Source of the DNA: an uncultured beta proteobacterium
GTDB taxonomy: Bacteria; Pseudomonadota; Gammaproteobacteria; Burkholderiales; Burkholderiaceae_C
Assembly (NCBI GenBank): GCA_903838565.1
Contig: CAILZB010000047.1
Coordinates: 1 to 32,261, forward strand
Length of the DNA stretch: 32,261 nt
Direction of reading: 5' to 3'
Shown here: positions 8,479 through 17,427 of the stretch, in pieces
Numbering within the stretch: position 1 is the stretch's first letter
Layout: each line of letters begins with the position of its first letter
Translations under genes and position numbers: made by a program
Notes under the pieces: generated by a model
The model's input: only the letters and a program-made list of their open reading frames with translations
Database searches by the model: none
What the model was told of the DNA's origin: nothing

Positions 8479-8795
8479 CAGACCTGCATGTTCATGATGT
8501 CGTTGTATGCCTGGACCATGCGGTTGCGCACATTGAGCGTGGCCTGAAAGCCGATCTGGGCTTTCTGGATCGCGACCATGGTTTCTTCCAGGCTGACCGT
8601 GGGGTTTTCCATTTGCACTTCGCGTTGCAGGGCCTGCGCCTGGTTTTGCGAGGCGCTGACCGCGCTCAGGGCGCCCTTGAGCGCGCTGGAGAAGCCGGCG
8701 CCCGAGGTTTCGGCGGTCGGCGTCGACAGTGAGCGCAGCGCCTGGGCGGCGCGCAGCGGAGTTTGAGCGGAAACGGGCGACAGGCGCAGATCCAT
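8478..8795 (-). CDS. fliE: Flagellar hook-basal body protein FliE
   Basis: FliE is the small periplasmic protein that joins the MS ring to the proximal rod and is exported early. The 105-residue length is typical. The C-terminal half is diagnostic: NPTVSLEETMVAIQKAQIGF, then QATLNVRNRMVQAYNDIMNM. The N-terminal half is Ala/Ser-rich and has no cleavable signal, as expected for a type III substrate. GGAGG lies six bases before the ATG. It is transcribed away from fliF, as in E. coli, and its stop abuts the repeat element. Confidence 0.96.
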   Translation of the reverse strand: MDLRLSPVSAQTPLRAAQALRSLSTPTAETSGAGFSSALKGALSAVSASQNQAQALQREVQMENPTVSLEETMVAIQKAQIGFQATLNVRNRMVQAYNDIMNMQV

Positions 8796-8827
8796 ATCGG
8801 TCCTCCAGGTGGTATCGCGTGAGGCTT

Positions 8828-8865
8828 GATGCTACCCAGCATCCGCTTTCGCAGTGACTGCGAAA
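8828..8865. promoter_or_regulatory. Two adjacent palindromes between fliE and fliF
   Basis: GATGCT-ACCC-AGCATC (8828-8843) is followed three bases later by the 19-base odd palindrome TTTCGCAGTGACTGCGAAA (8847-8865), whose 9-base arms are perfect. They lie within the 175-base divergent fliE/fliF intergenic region, where a regulator could control both operons. I do not recognise them as a known flagellar regulator site. Confidence 0.45.
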
Positions 8866-8893
8866 TGGCGGGAAAAGACCGGGCTTATCGGGC

Positions 8894-8920
8894 TAAAGCT
8901 TTGGGGGCAAGCCAGAATAA
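8894..8920 (+). promoter_or_regulatory. Candidate sigma-28-like promoter for fliF
   Basis: TAAAGCTT (8894-8901) differs by one base from the enterobacterial sigma-28 -35 element TAAAGTTT. It is followed after 11 bases by CAGAATAA (8913-8920), which matches only the ATAA half of GCCGATAA. A start of transcription near 8927 would fit translation from ATG 8971. fliF operons are more often controlled by sigma-54 or a master activator, so this is a weak call. Confidence 0.25.
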
Positions 8921-8970
8921 TGAGTCACGTTCCCGGTGCCTCTGGGCGCCCACTACACACGGAAATCAAG

Positions 8971-10656
8971 ATGTCAGCCCTCGCCGAAATTCCCGTCCAA
9001 ACCGCCGTCTCCGCCCCCTGGGGTGGAAAACTGAGTGGCTTGAGCCGCGCCCAGACGCTGCGCCTGGGTCTGGCGGCGGTGGCGCTGCTGGCGGTGGTGA
9101 TCGTGGGCGTGGTGATGGGACGCCAGGCCGAATGGCGGGTGCTGTACGCGAACCTGGCCGACAAGGACGGCGGTGCGGTCGTGGCGCAACTCGGCCAGAT
9201 GAATATTCCCTACCAATATGCCGCCGGCGGTGGCGCCATCCTGGTGCCCGCCGACAAGGTGTACGACACGCGTCTGCGGCTCGCTTCGCTGGGCCTGCCC
9301 AAGGGTTCGGTCACCGGATTCGAGCTCATGGACACGAACCGCTTTGGCATGACGCAGTTCCAGGAACGCCTGACCTTCCAGCGCGGACTCGAAGGCGAGC
9401 TCACGCGCTCGATCCAGGCCCTGTCTTCCGTGCAAAGTGCCCGCGTGCATCTGGCATTGCCGAATCAGAACGGCTTCTTCCGGGAGCAGCAAAAACCCTC
9501 GGCTTCGGTGCTGCTGGGTCTGCACCCGGGACGCACGCTGGACCGGGCACAGCTGGCCGGCATCATTCATCTGGTGTCCTCCAGCGTTCCCGAAATGAAC
9601 CCGTCGGCCGTGTCGGTGCTGGACGATACCGGCAAGCTGCTGTCCACCCCGGCGGACGGGAGCAACGGCGCGGGCGACGCCCAGCAGTTGCAGTATGTGC
9701 AGCAAATCGAGCAGCAGTACAGCCGGCGCATCCTGGACATCCTGGAGCCCATCGTGGGCGCCAGCAATGTGCGCGCCCAGGTCACGGCCGAGGTGGACTT
9801 TTCGCAGACCGAATCGACCTCCGAGTCGCACAAGCCGAACCAGGCGCCCGAAGTTGCTGCCATCCGCAGCCAGCAGGTGTCCGAGGCCGGTGCCGGTGCG
9901 CCTGGCGCCGCGCCGCCAGCGGGTGTTCCCGGAGCGACCACGAACCAGCCGCCGGCGCCGTCGACTGCGCCCATCAATGGCGCCTCGGCACCGCTCTCCG
10001 CTGGGGCTGCGAGCGCCCTGGCCGCAGGCGCCAAGCGCGAATCCATCATCAACTACGAAGTGGACAAGACCACACGCGTGGTGCGCGGCGCCACCGGCGT
10101 GGTCAAACGCCTGAGCGCGGCCGTGGTGGTGAATTACCTGAGCAATCCCGAGGACAAGGGCAAGCCCGTCCCCAAGGCCTTGTCGGAGGCGCAGATCGAA
10201 AAGATGACGGCGCTGGCGCGTGAATCCATCGGCTTCAGCAAGGACCGGGGCGACTCGGTGAACCTGATGAACGCGCCTTTTGCCGTGGAAAAGATCAGCG
10301 TGAGCGACGTCCCGCTGTGGCGCCAGCCCGAAGTGCAGGATCTGGCGCACAGCATGGCCTGGCCCATCGGTACCCTGCTCGTGGGCGCTTTGGTGCTGCT
10401 GGGCTTTGTGCGGCCCATGCTGAAGGCCGTGGCCAGCGCACCCGCCCCCCGGGCAGCTGCAGGCGGGCAACTCGACGCCGTCGTCGCCGACGACACGGCG
10501 CGGGCGCAACTGCCCCCTCCAAGCAGGAAAGGCGAGCCTCAGCCGCCCACCGTGCATGAGTTGCGGCTGACCGATGCCCGGCAACTGGCCAAGGACAATC
10601 CGATGGCGGTCGCGAATATAGTTAAATCCTGGGTGAACGGTGAGGCAAACGCCTGA
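8971..10656 (+). CDS. fliF: Flagellar MS-ring protein FliF
   Basis: FliF forms the inner-membrane MS ring that houses the export gate and carries FliG. The 561-residue protein has a first membrane segment at about 32-50, periplasmic ring-building domains (RBM, YscJ/FliF type, from WRVLYANLADKDGG through the conserved ARVHLALP region), and a conserved stretch around RILDILEPIVGASNVRAQV. An Ala/Pro-rich linker follows (about 305-350), then a second membrane segment (about 459-480) and a cytoplasmic tail. The last residues, from ARQLAKDNPMAVANIVKSW, match the FliG-binding helix. ATG 8971 is preferred over ATG 8920 because GGA lies eight bases upstream and the candidate promoter would run through 8920. 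Confidence 0.97.
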   Translation: MSALAEIPVQTAVSAPWGGKLSGLSRAQTLRLGLAAVALLAVVIVGVVMGRQAEWRVLYANLADKDGGAVVAQLGQMNIPYQYAAGGGAILVPADKVYDTRLRLASLGLPKGSVTGFELMDTNRFGMTQFQERLTFQRGLEGELTRSIQALSSVQSARVHLALPNQNGFFREQQKPSASVLLGLHPGRTLDRAQLAGIIHLVSSSVPEMNPSAVSVLDDTGKLLSTPADGSNGAGDAQQLQYVQQIEQQYSRRILDILEPIVGASNVRAQVTAEVDFSQTESTSESHKPNQAPEVAAIRSQQVSEAGAGAPGAAPPAGVPGATTNQPPAPSTAPINGASAPLSAGAASALAAGAKRESIINYEVDKTTRVVRGATGVVKRLSAAVVVNYLSNPEDKGKPVPKALSEAQIEKMTALARESIGFSKDRGDSVNLMNAPFAVEKISVSDVPLWRQPEVQDLAHSMAWPIGTLLVGALVLLGFVRPMLKAVASAPAPRAAAGGQLDAVVADDTARAQLPPPSRKGEPQPPTVHELRLTDARQLAKDNPMAVANIVKSWVNGEANA

Positions 10657-10682
10657 CCTCACACGCTGGAGCGCATCAGACC

Positions 10683-11678
10683 ATGGACGAGCAAGGACTT
10701 AACGACGCAGCCATCTTCCTGATGTCGCTGGGCGAGGAAGAGGCGTCGGAAGTGTTCAAGCACTTTTCACCCAAGGAGGTGCAAAAGCTGGGAGAGACCA
10801 TCGCCAAGATCACGACCGTGTCGCGCGAACGCGTGGACGAGGTGGTGGGCAAATTCTCCATTGCTGCGGCAGCCCAGAGCCTGATCGTCTCCGACACCGG
10901 CAACTACGTGCGGGCCGTGCTCAAGCGCGCGCTCGGAGACGACAAGGCGTCGCTGCTGATCGACCGCATCCTGCAGGGCGGGGACGTGTCGGGCATCGAG
11001 AGCCTGAAGTGGATGGATCCCTTCTCCGTGGCCGAACTCATGCGCAACGAGCATCCGCAGATCGTCGCGGCGATCCTGGTGCATCTGGACTACGAGCAGT
11101 CGTCGTCGGTGCTCAAGCTGCTGGCCGATCGCCAGCGCAACGAGGTGCTGCTGCGCATCGCGACCATGGAGGGCATTCAGCCCATGGCGCTCAAGGACCT
11201 GAACGAAGTTCTGTTCAACGTGCTCGCCGGTGGCGACAAGGTGCGCAAGGCTTCGCTGGGCGGCATCAAGGCCACGGCGGAAATCGTCAATCTCTTGGGT
11301 AGCAACGTCGAGGCCGTGGTGCTGGAGTCGATCCGCGCCCATGACCCGGACCTGGCGCAGAAGATCACCGACAAGATGTTTGTCTTCGACGACATCATTA
11401 AGCTCGACGACAAGGCGATCCAGCTGGTGCTCAAGGAAGTCTCGAGCGAAGCCCTCATTCCGGCGCTCAAGGGGGCGTCGCCCGAACTCAAGGAAAAGAT
11501 CCTGGCCAACATGTCCACGCGCGCCGCCGATACGCTGCGCGAAGACCTGGATTCGCGCGGCCCGATGCGCCTGTCCGAGGTCGAGGCGCAGCAAAAGGAA
11601 ATTCTCAAGACCGTGCGTCGCCTCGCGGACGAGGGGCAGATCGTGATTGGAGGCGGCGGTGAAGAAGCCTTCGTCTAG
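10683..11678 (+). CDS. fliG: Flagellar motor switch protein FliG
   Basis: FliG couples the stator to the rotor and sets rotation direction through FliM. The 331-residue length is normal. The N-terminal FliF-binding domain contains AAIFLMSLGEEEASEVFKHF. The middle domain has the EHPQ motif (NEHPQIVAAILVHLD). The C-terminal domain has the charged torque helix region around VFDDIIKLDDKAIQLVLKEV and ADTLREDLDSRGPMRLSEVE. The gene starts 26 bases after fliF, and its 3' end overlaps the fliH start by 20 bases. Confidence 0.97.
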   Translation: MDEQGLNDAAIFLMSLGEEEASEVFKHFSPKEVQKLGETIAKITTVSRERVDEVVGKFSIAAAAQSLIVSDTGNYVRAVLKRALGDDKASLLIDRILQGGDVSGIESLKWMDPFSVAELMRNEHPQIVAAILVHLDYEQSSSVLKLLADRQRNEVLLRIATMEGIQPMALKDLNEVLFNVLAGGDKVRKASLGGIKATAEIVNLLGSNVEAVVLESIRAHDPDLAQKITDKMFVFDDIIKLDDKAIQLVLKEVSSEALIPALKGASPELKEKILANMSTRAADTLREDLDSRGPMRLSEVEAQQKEILKTVRRLADEGQIVIGGGGEEAFV

Positions 11679-12369
11679 GGGCTCCATCCATTCGCGCTTT
11701 GTCCCGAGCGAAGAAATCGACGCGGTCGCGCAGTGGCAGTTTTCCGCTGTGACGAGCGCAGCGCTGGGAGGCCAGAATGGCGCTGCCGCCAAGGCCGACA
11801 GCGCGGCCCAGTTGCTGCAACTCGAACAGGCGCGCGAAATCGCTCGCCAGCAGGGGATCGACGAAGGCTATGCGCGCGCCGCGGTCGAAGTGAAACGGCA
11901 AATGGATGATTTCTACGAGCGCCAGGCCCACACCACGGCCGAGCGCCTGGCGCTTTGCGCCCAGGCCTTCGAGGCGCGCTGGGAAGCGGCCGAACAGGCG
12001 CTGGCCCAGGGCGTGCTGGAGCTGTCCTGTGCGCTCGCGCGCCAAGTGGTCCGGCGCGAACTGGCCATCGACCCCAAGGCGCTGGAGCCGGTCATCCGCG
12101 AAGCGCTGGGGCTACTCGCCTCCGACGCCCGCGGCGTCACGGTGCGCCTGAGCCCCGCAGACTTCGGGCTGCTGGAGTCTGCGCTGCGCGAGTCGTTTGC
12201 GGGCGAGTCCCTGCTGTTCCGCCCGGACGCGGCTGTGGCGCCTGGCGGCTGCATGGTGGAGTCGGGCGGCATGACCGTGGACGGCACGCTGGAGAAGCGC
12301 TGGAGTCGCACCGTCGCCACGCTCGGCCTGAGCGCGACCTGGAGCGGCGAGGAGGTTGCCAGTGCCTAA
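11659..12369 (+). CDS. fliH: Flagellar export ATPase regulator FliH
   Basis: FliH is the peripheral stator-like subunit that binds FliI and anchors the ATPase to the C ring. The 236-residue product has a central long helix rich in Ala, Glu and Gln ([20 protein letters not shown] onwards) and a C-terminal FliH/HrpE-type domain ([48 protein letters not shown]). I start at GTG 11659 because GGAGG (11649-11653) lies five bases upstream; the in-frame TTG 11647 has no such site. It overlaps fliG by 20 bases and fliI by 8, which suggests translational coupling. Confidence 0.95.
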   Translation: MKKPSSRGSIHSRFVPSEEIDAVAQWQFSAVTSAALGGQNGAAAKADSAAQLLQLEQAREIARQQGIDEGYARAAVEVKRQMDDFYERQAHTTAERLALCAQAFEARWEAAEQALAQGVLELSCALARQVVRRELAIDPKALEPVIREALGLLASDARGVTVRLSPADFGLLESALRESFAGESLLFRPDAAVAPGGCMVESGGMTVDGTLEKRWSRTVATLGLSATWSGEEVASA

Positions 12370-13771
12370 GGGATCCAGCCAGTGGGAGCGCTTCATGCGC
12401 GACGCCCAGCACCGCGTGGATCTGGGCTGCACGCTGGAAGCGCGCGGCACGCTCACACGGCTGACCGGCCTGGTGCTGGAGGCCACGGGAATCCGTGAAC
12501 CGGTGGGTTCGCAGTGCCTGGTGACGATGGGCTCGCAGCCCGGCGTGCTGGCGGAAGTCGTCGGGTTTTCCAGCGACCGCGCCTATCTGATGCCGGCGGG
12601 CGACGTGCACGGCCTGTCCAGCGGCGCCAGCGTGGCGCCAACCGCGCCCTATATTCCGGCGCCCCGTCTGGGCGAAGTCACGGCGCTTCCGCTGAGCTAC
12701 AGCGGCGGTCCGCTGCGCCTGCCGCTGGGCGACGGCCTGCTCGGTCGCGTGGTCGATTCACAGGGTGCGCCCATGGACCACCTGGGCCCGCTGCTGAACG
12801 TCAAGTCGCAGGCGCTGAACCGCGCCACCATCAACGCCATGGACCGGGACCCGGTGCGCGAGGTGCTCGACACCGGCATCCGCGCCATCAACGCGCTGCT
12901 GACCGTGGGTCGGGGCCAGCGCCTGGGACTGTTTGCCGGCTCCGGCGTGGGCAAGAGCGTGCTGCTGGGCATGATGGCGCGCTACACCCAGGCCGACGTG
13001 ATCGTGGTGGGGCTCATCGGCGAGCGCGGACGCGAGGTCAAGGAGTTCATCGAAGACATTCTGGGCGATGCCGGTCGCGCCCGCTCGGTGGTGGTGGCAG
13101 CGCCCGCCGACGCGCCGCCACTGCTGCGCATGCAGGGTGCGGCCTACGCCACGGCCGTGGCCGAATACTTTCGCGACAAGGGGCAGCATGTGCTGCTGTT
13201 GATGGATTCGCTCACACGCTACGCCATGGCGCAGCGCGAGATAGCCCTGGCCATCGGCGAGCCGCCCGCGACCAAGGGCTATCCGCCCTCGTGTTTTGCT
13301 CGCCTGCCGCAGCTGGTCGAACGCAGCGGCAACGGCTTGAACGGCGTCGGATCGATCACGGCCTTCTACACCGTGCTGTCCGAAGGCGACGACCAGCAGG
13401 ACCCGATTGCGGATGCGGCCCGCGCCATTCTGGACGGTCACATCGTGCTCTCGCGCTCGCTCGCCGAGGCCGGGCATTTTCCGGCCATCGACATCGAGCA
13501 GTCGACCTCGCGTGTGATGAACAACGTGGTGTCGCGACCCGAGTTTGATCTGGCGCGGCGCTTTCGCGCGCTGCACTCGCGCTTTGAGAAAAGCCGCGAT
13601 CTGGTGCGCATCGGTGCCTACGCCAGTGGTTCCGACGCCGCGCTGGACGAGGCCATCCGGCGCCACGAGGGCATGGCCGAATTCCTGCAGCAGGACATGT
13701 TCGTGAGCGCCTCGCTGCAGGAGAGCTTTGCCGGCATGGCGCACTCGCTGGAAGCCGGGGCGCCCGCATGA
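12362..13771 (+). CDS. fliI: Flagellum-specific ATP synthase FliI
   Basis: FliI is the hexameric ATPase of the type III flagellar export apparatus, which helps unload substrates from chaperones. The 469-residue protein has an F1-beta-like core with Walker [16 protein letters not shown] (about 189-203), the [13 protein letters not shown] motif, Walker [13 protein letters not shown], and the [12 protein letters not shown] and [10 protein letters not shown] segments typical of export ATPases. GTG 12362 has GGAGG six bases upstream; the in-frame TTG 12356 directly abuts that site. The stop overlaps the fliJ ATG by four bases (ATGA). Confidence 0.97.
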   Translation: MPKGSSQWERFMRDAQHRVDLGCTLEARGTLTRLTGLVLEATGIREPVGSQCLVTMGSQPGVLAEVVGFSSDRAYLMPAGDVHGLSSGASVAPTAPYIPAPRLGEVTALPLSYSGGPLRLPLGDGLLGRVVDSQGAPMDHLGPLLNVKSQALNRATINAMDRDPVREVLDTGIRAINALLTVGRGQRLGLFAGSGVGKSVLLGMMARYTQADVIVVGLIGERGREVKEFIEDILGDAGRARSVVVAAPADAPPLLRMQGAAYATAVAEYFRDKGQHVLLLMDSLTRYAMAQREIALAIGEPPATKGYPPSCFARLPQLVERSGNGLNGVGSITAFYTVLSEGDDQQDPIADAARAILDGHIVLSRSLAEAGHFPAIDIEQSTSRVMNNVVSRPEFDLARRFRALHSRFEKSRDLVRIGAYASGSDAALDEAIRRHEGMAEFLQQDMFVSASLQESFAGMAHSLEAGAPA

Positions 13772-14223
13772 GCGGCTTGTCCAGCATGGTGCTCGCCGTC
13801 GATCAGGCCACGCGCCAGCGCGACCAGCAACGCCTGGAACTGGCGCGTACGCAGCAGGTGCTTGAGGCGGCCCAGGATCAGTTCAATCAGCTGGAAAGCT
13901 ACGCCCAGGAAACGCAGACGCGCTGGATCGCCAAGTCCCAGCATCAGGCGGCGCCTGAAGTCATGAGCCACTACTACCAGTTCATGGACAAGCTGCACCA
14001 GGCCATGACGCTGCAAACCCAGGTGCTGCAGGATGCAGGGCTGCGCGTGCAGGAACAGCAAAAATTGCTGCTGCAAGCCGAGTTCAAGCTCGCCAGCCGC
14101 CAGACCGTGTGCGACAGCATGCGCCGGGAAGCCGGCATCCGGCGCGACAAGATCGAGCAGAAGCTGTTCGATGAAATGGCCGCGCAACAGTACCGCAGGA
14201 ACCGGACACAACATGCGAGCTGA
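13768..14223 (+). CDS. fliJ: Flagellar export chaperone FliJ
   Basis: FliJ is the coiled-coil stalk-like subunit that sits in the FliI hexamer and contacts FlhA. The 151-residue product is almost entirely heptad-like helix, rich in Gln, Arg and Leu ([31 protein letters not shown] stretches), with the FliJ-type C-terminus [20 protein letters not shown]. Sequence identity is low in this family, so the call leans on its coiled-coil form, length and position between fliI and fliK. Confidence 0.92.
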   Translation: MSGLSSMVLAVDQATRQRDQQRLELARTQQVLEAAQDQFNQLESYAQETQTRWIAKSQHQAAPEVMSHYYQFMDKLHQAMTLQTQVLQDAGLRVQEQQKLLLQAEFKLASRQTVCDSMRREAGIRRDKIEQKLFDEMAAQQYRRNRTQHAS

Positions 14224-14285
14224 CCTTGCAATGAATGCGTCTCACGCCCCGCGCGCGGCGTTGTTTGAACTTGATCGGAACGACC

Positions 14286-15662
14286 ATGGCGATTGAACTC
14301 AGCCCCCCCTCCCCTGCGGATCCGACGCCGCCGCGCGCCCCCGCGGCCCACACCCCGGGTAAGGCGCCCGGCGGTTTTTCCTCGCTGCTGCAGGGTCTGG
14401 GAGAGACCGTCGCGCAGACGGCAACGGCACCAGCCACGTCCGCAGCAGCGGCTGCGGACGGAGCAACGGCCACCCTCCCGGTCGGCGCCAACGACGTCGG
14501 CTTGCTGGCCGCGCACAGCCAGCGCACAGCAAAGTCGCTGCCGCGCGGCAGCGAGGCCGACGCGGCCTCGCCCCAAGCCGCCAAAATACCGGCCAGTTTG
14601 ACCGACGTGCCCGACGCCGCCACGGGTCAACCTCAGAGCAGCACGCCCGACAGCGTGGCGCAGGCCTTGCTCGCGCAGCTCCTGGGATTGGCCGGGGCGC
14701 GTGGCGCAGCCAGCTCCGCCAGCAACGTGGATGCGGCGTCCGGCACAGAAGCGAGCCGACTGCGACAGGCCATGCCGGTCGGGACTTCGGCTCCCGCGGC
14801 AGCGCCTGGCGTTGTCGCCGGCACGCCTGCGCCACAGGTTTCGGAAGGATTGGATTCGCCCGCAGTGCCGGCTGCATCCGGCCTGGGAGCGGTCTCCGGG
14901 GCCGGCGCCGGCAAGCGCTGGCTGCCCACGGCAAGCGCCCAGCCCCAGGCGCCATGGCAATCGACCGTGGGCTCGGCTGGCACGACACAGGACGCGCGGG
15001 CCCTGACCGCCAGTGCGCGCGATGCCGGGTCGCAGCCAAACACCCAGCCGCTGGAAGGCTTGACTGCAACGCCATCGACTCCCGCCCTGGTCAACGCCCT
15101 GGCGGACACGGATACGGGCTTGAACGGGCGGCGGCGCGGCGCGGCGGCGGCGGAGTCAAATCGGCTGGACGCACCGACACCGGTGGGAGCCGCCCCAAGC
15201 ACCATCGGCCCGAGCGCTGCCGGGGTCGCCACCAGCGGCGCGAGCGCTTCGGGCCAGGTGCTGGAACAGGCGGTGGCAGAACAGGTGAAATACTGGATCT
15301 CGAATGACGTGCAAAACGCCCAGCTGAAGTTCGACGGCCTGGGTCCGCAGTCGGTGCAGGTCAACATCTCCCTGTCGGGCAATCAGGCCCAGGTGGTTTT
15401 CCAAAGCGATCAGGCGCACACCCGCGAACTGCTGAGCAACGCCATGGCGCAGCTGGAGCAGATGCTGCGCGGCGAAGGGCTCACGCTGACGTCAGCCTGG
15501 GTCGGCAGCTCGGGGCAGCAAGGTCAGTTCGGGTCGTCAGCGCAGCAGGCGCAGCCCGCGCCACTCAGAGCGCCCGCGGCCACGACCCTGGCGGTGGAGG
15601 CGGCAAGCGTTCCCACCAGAACAGCGGTTTCGACGAATCGCGCCGTCGACCTCTTTGTCTAA
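14286..15662 (+). CDS. fliK: Flagellar hook-length control protein FliK
   Basis: FliK is the secreted ruler that measures hook length and switches export specificity through FlhB. The 458-residue product has a long low-complexity region rich in Ala, Pro, Ser, Thr and Gly (about 1-330). Its C-terminal hook-length domain (about 335-420) includes YWISNDVQNAQLKFDGLGP, SVQVNISLSGNQAQVVF and LSNAMAQLEQMLRGEGL. The core is similar to the Flg_hook family. ATG 14286 is preferred to the in-frame ATG 14235 because CGGAAC lies closely upstream and the shorter N-terminus is more FliK-like; this is not certain. Confidence 0.9.
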   Translation: MAIELSPPSPADPTPPRAPAAHTPGKAPGGFSSLLQGLGETVAQTATAPATSAAAAADGATATLPVGANDVGLLAAHSQRTAKSLPRGSEADAASPQAAKIPASLTDVPDAATGQPQSSTPDSVAQALLAQLLGLAGARGAASSASNVDAASGTEASRLRQAMPVGTSAPAAAPGVVAGTPAPQVSEGLDSPAVPAASGLGAVSGAGAGKRWLPTASAQPQAPWQSTVGSAGTTQDARALTASARDAGSQPNTQPLEGLTATPSTPALVNALADTDTGLNGRRRGAAAAESNRLDAPTPVGAAPSTIGPSAAGVATSGASASGQVLEQAVAEQVKYWISNDVQNAQLKFDGLGPQSVQVNISLSGNQAQVVFQSDQAHTRELLSNAMAQLEQMLRGEGLTLTSAWVGSSGQQGQFGSSAQQAQPAPLRAPAATTLAVEAASVPTRTAVSTNRAVDLFV

Positions 15663-15810
15663 GCGCGAGGTATTCGGTCCGGGTGGCAGCGAAAGCGGCA
15701 GCTTTAGGGCCTTATTCGGACGTTCGGGTCGGCTCAGCGGACGATAATGGCGTTGCATGCTGCGGGACTTGCCCGACGGCGCCGCCCACTCGATCAACCA
15801 AGGAACTACC
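15663..15810. other. fliK-fliL intergenic gap
   Basis: This 148-base gap is the largest inside the flagellar cluster and may hold a promoter for fliL onwards. It contains a small hairpin, AAAGC-GGCA-GCTTT (15692-15705), two TATTCGG/TTATTCGG-type direct copies (near 15671 and 15712), and a GACGATAA that is one base from the sigma-28 -10 consensus GCCGATAA but has no matching TAAA upstream. No gene is credible here. Confidence 0.4.
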
Positions 15811-16398
15811 GTGTCTGCTCCCGCTGCCGCTGTCGAAGAGGCCCAACCGGCCAAGCCGAAAAAAAGCAAAAAGCTGCTGATCATTGTGGCGCTCGTTGTG
15901 GTGCTGCTGGGCGCCATCGCCGGTGGCTTTTTCTACTGGACCAAGCACAACGCCGCGGCCGCGGAAGAGGGCGACACCGAAGAGGTGGCAGCTCCCGCCC
16001 ATGCTGCGCCCAAGGGGCCGCCGACCTTCCTGCCGCTGGAAAACATGGTGGTCAATCTGGCCGACCCCGGGGGCGAACGCATGGCACAGATCGGCATCAC
16101 CATCGAGTTGGCTGACGCCCACGCGGCGGACAACGTGAAGTTATACCTGCCCAGCATCCGCAGCGGCATCCTGATGCTGATTTCGCAGCGCACCTCGGTC
16201 GAGTTGCTGCAGCGCGAAGGCAAGGAAAAGCTGGCTGAAGACATCATGCTGGAGGTATCGCGTCCGCTCGGTTTTGCCGAGGACCCGCACGCCGCCAAGC
16301 CGCCCAAGAAGGCCAGCACCAAGAAGAAGAAGGACGCCGAGAAGGTGGAAGCCAACCCGGTCAAGGGCGTCCTTTTTTCCAGTTTCATCGTCCAGTGA
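15811..16398 (+). CDS. fliL: Flagellar basal body-associated protein FliL
   Basis: FliL is an inner-membrane protein around the stator that supports motor output, especially in swarming. The 195-residue product has a short Lys-rich cytoplasmic tail, one transmembrane segment (about 22-43, LLIIVALVVVLLGAIAGGFF) and a periplasmic FliL domain with FLPLENMVVNLADPGGERM and SIRSGILMLISQRTSVELL. Unusually, a Lys-rich stretch (KKASTKKKKDAEK) interrupts the region before the conserved end GVLFSSFIVQ. GTG 15811 is chosen because AAGGA lies six bases upstream; ATG 15757 is an alternative that adds 18 unlikely residues. Confidence 0.94.
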   Translation: MSAPAAAVEEAQPAKPKKSKKLLIIVALVVVLLGAIAGGFFYWTKHNAAAAEEGDTEEVAAPAHAAPKGPPTFLPLENMVVNLADPGGERMAQIGITIELADAHAADNVKLYLPSIRSGILMLISQRTSVELLQREGKEKLAEDIMLEVSRPLGFAEDPHAAKPPKKASTKKKKDAEKVEANPVKGVLFSSFIVQ

Positions 16399-16419
16399 TC
16401 TCCGTCCAGGTGCAGAGCA

Positions 16420-17427
16420 ATGAGTGAATCCTTTCTTTCCCAGGAAGAGGTCGACGCCCTGCTCGAAGGTGTGACCGGAGAAAGCCAGAAGGCGGTCGAA
16501 GAGGTGCACGAGCGCGGCGAGGCCCGCATCTACGACATCTCCAGCCAGGAACGCATCGTGCGCGGGCGCATGCCCACGATGGAAATCGTGAACGAGCGCT
16601 TTGCCCGCAATTTCCGCGTCGGTCTTTTCAACTTCATCCGGCGCAGTCCGGAAATCTCGGTCGGTCCGGTCACGGTGCACAAATACAGCGCCTTTTTGCG
16701 CGAGCTCGCGGTCCCGACCAACTTCAACATCGTCGCCATCCGGCCGCTGCGCGGCAGCGGTCTGATCGTGTGCGAACCGGCGCTGGTGTTCGGCGTGATC
16801 GACACCCTGTTCGGCGGCATCGGGAAATTCCAGACCCGGATCGAAGGGCGGGATTTTTCCGCCACCGAGCAGCGCGTCATCAACCGCCTGGTGGACGTGA
16901 TCACGACCGAGTACAAGAAGGCCTGGGCCGGCATCTACCCGATGGAGCTGGAATACCAGCGCTCGGAGATGCAGCCCCAGTTTGCCAACATCGCCACGCC
17001 CAGCGAAATCGTGGTCACGACCGCGTTTCAGCTGGAGATCGGCGACATCGCCGGCTCGATTCACCTGTGCATGCCCTACGCCGCGCTGGAGCCGATTCGC
17101 GACGTGCTGTACGCCTCCAGCCAGGGCGACTCCGTGGAAGTGGATCGGCGCTGGGTGAAGCTGCTGACGCGGGAAATCCAGGCCGCGCCCGTGACCCTGG
17201 TGGCCGAACTGGCGCGCACCCACGCGACGGTGGAACAGCTGTTGGCCATGAAGCCCGGCGACTTCATCGAGCTCGACCGCGAGCCCAAGATTCAAGCGAA
17301 CATCGGCGGCGTTCCCATTTTCGAGTGCCAGTACGGCACGCACAACGCCAAGTATGCGATTCGTGTCGACAAGTGCCTCAGAAGCCACGATCAGATTGCC
17401 TCCGGAGAAAAAAATCATGTCAACTGA
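16420..17427 (+). CDS. fliM: Flagellar motor switch protein FliM
   Basis: FliM is the C-ring protein that binds phospho-CheY and reverses the motor. The 335-residue product has the N-terminal CheY-binding peptide LSQEEVDALL (about 6-15), then a CheC-like middle domain with DTLFGGIGKFQTRIEGRDF and ATEQRVINRLVD, and a C-terminal SpoA-like domain shared with FliN. Key contacts to FliG (the GGxG loop) are present. It overlaps fliN by 11 bases. Confidence 0.97.
   Translation: MSESFLSQEEVDALLEGVTGESQKAVEEVHERGEARIYDISSQERIVRGRMPTMEIVNERFARNFRVGLFNFIRRSPEISVGPVTVHKYSAFLRELAVPTNFNIVAIRPLRGSGLIVCEPALVFGVIDTLFGGIGKFQTRIEGRDFSATEQRVINRLVDVITTEYKKAWAGIYPMELEYQRSEMQPQFANIATPSEIVVTTAFQLEIGDIAGSIHLCMPYAALEPIRDVLYASSQGDSVEVDRRWVKLLTREIQAAPVTLVAELARTHATVEQLLAMKPGDFIELDREPKIQANIGGVPIFECQYGTHNAKYAIRVDKCLRSHDQIASGEKNHVN

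Noticed and set aside
8120..8497. 125-residue plus-strand open frame across the repeat copies
   Set aside because: It overlaps coaX in another frame and consists mostly of translated repeat sequence.
8974..10662. Very long open frame on the minus strand opposite fliF, and similar long antisense frames opposite fliG, fliI, cheA, the EAL gene and the diguanylate cyclase
   Set aside because: These are expected in GC-rich coding DNA. Their translations are His/Gln/Arg-rich with no recognisable domain, and the opposite strand encodes clear, conserved proteins.
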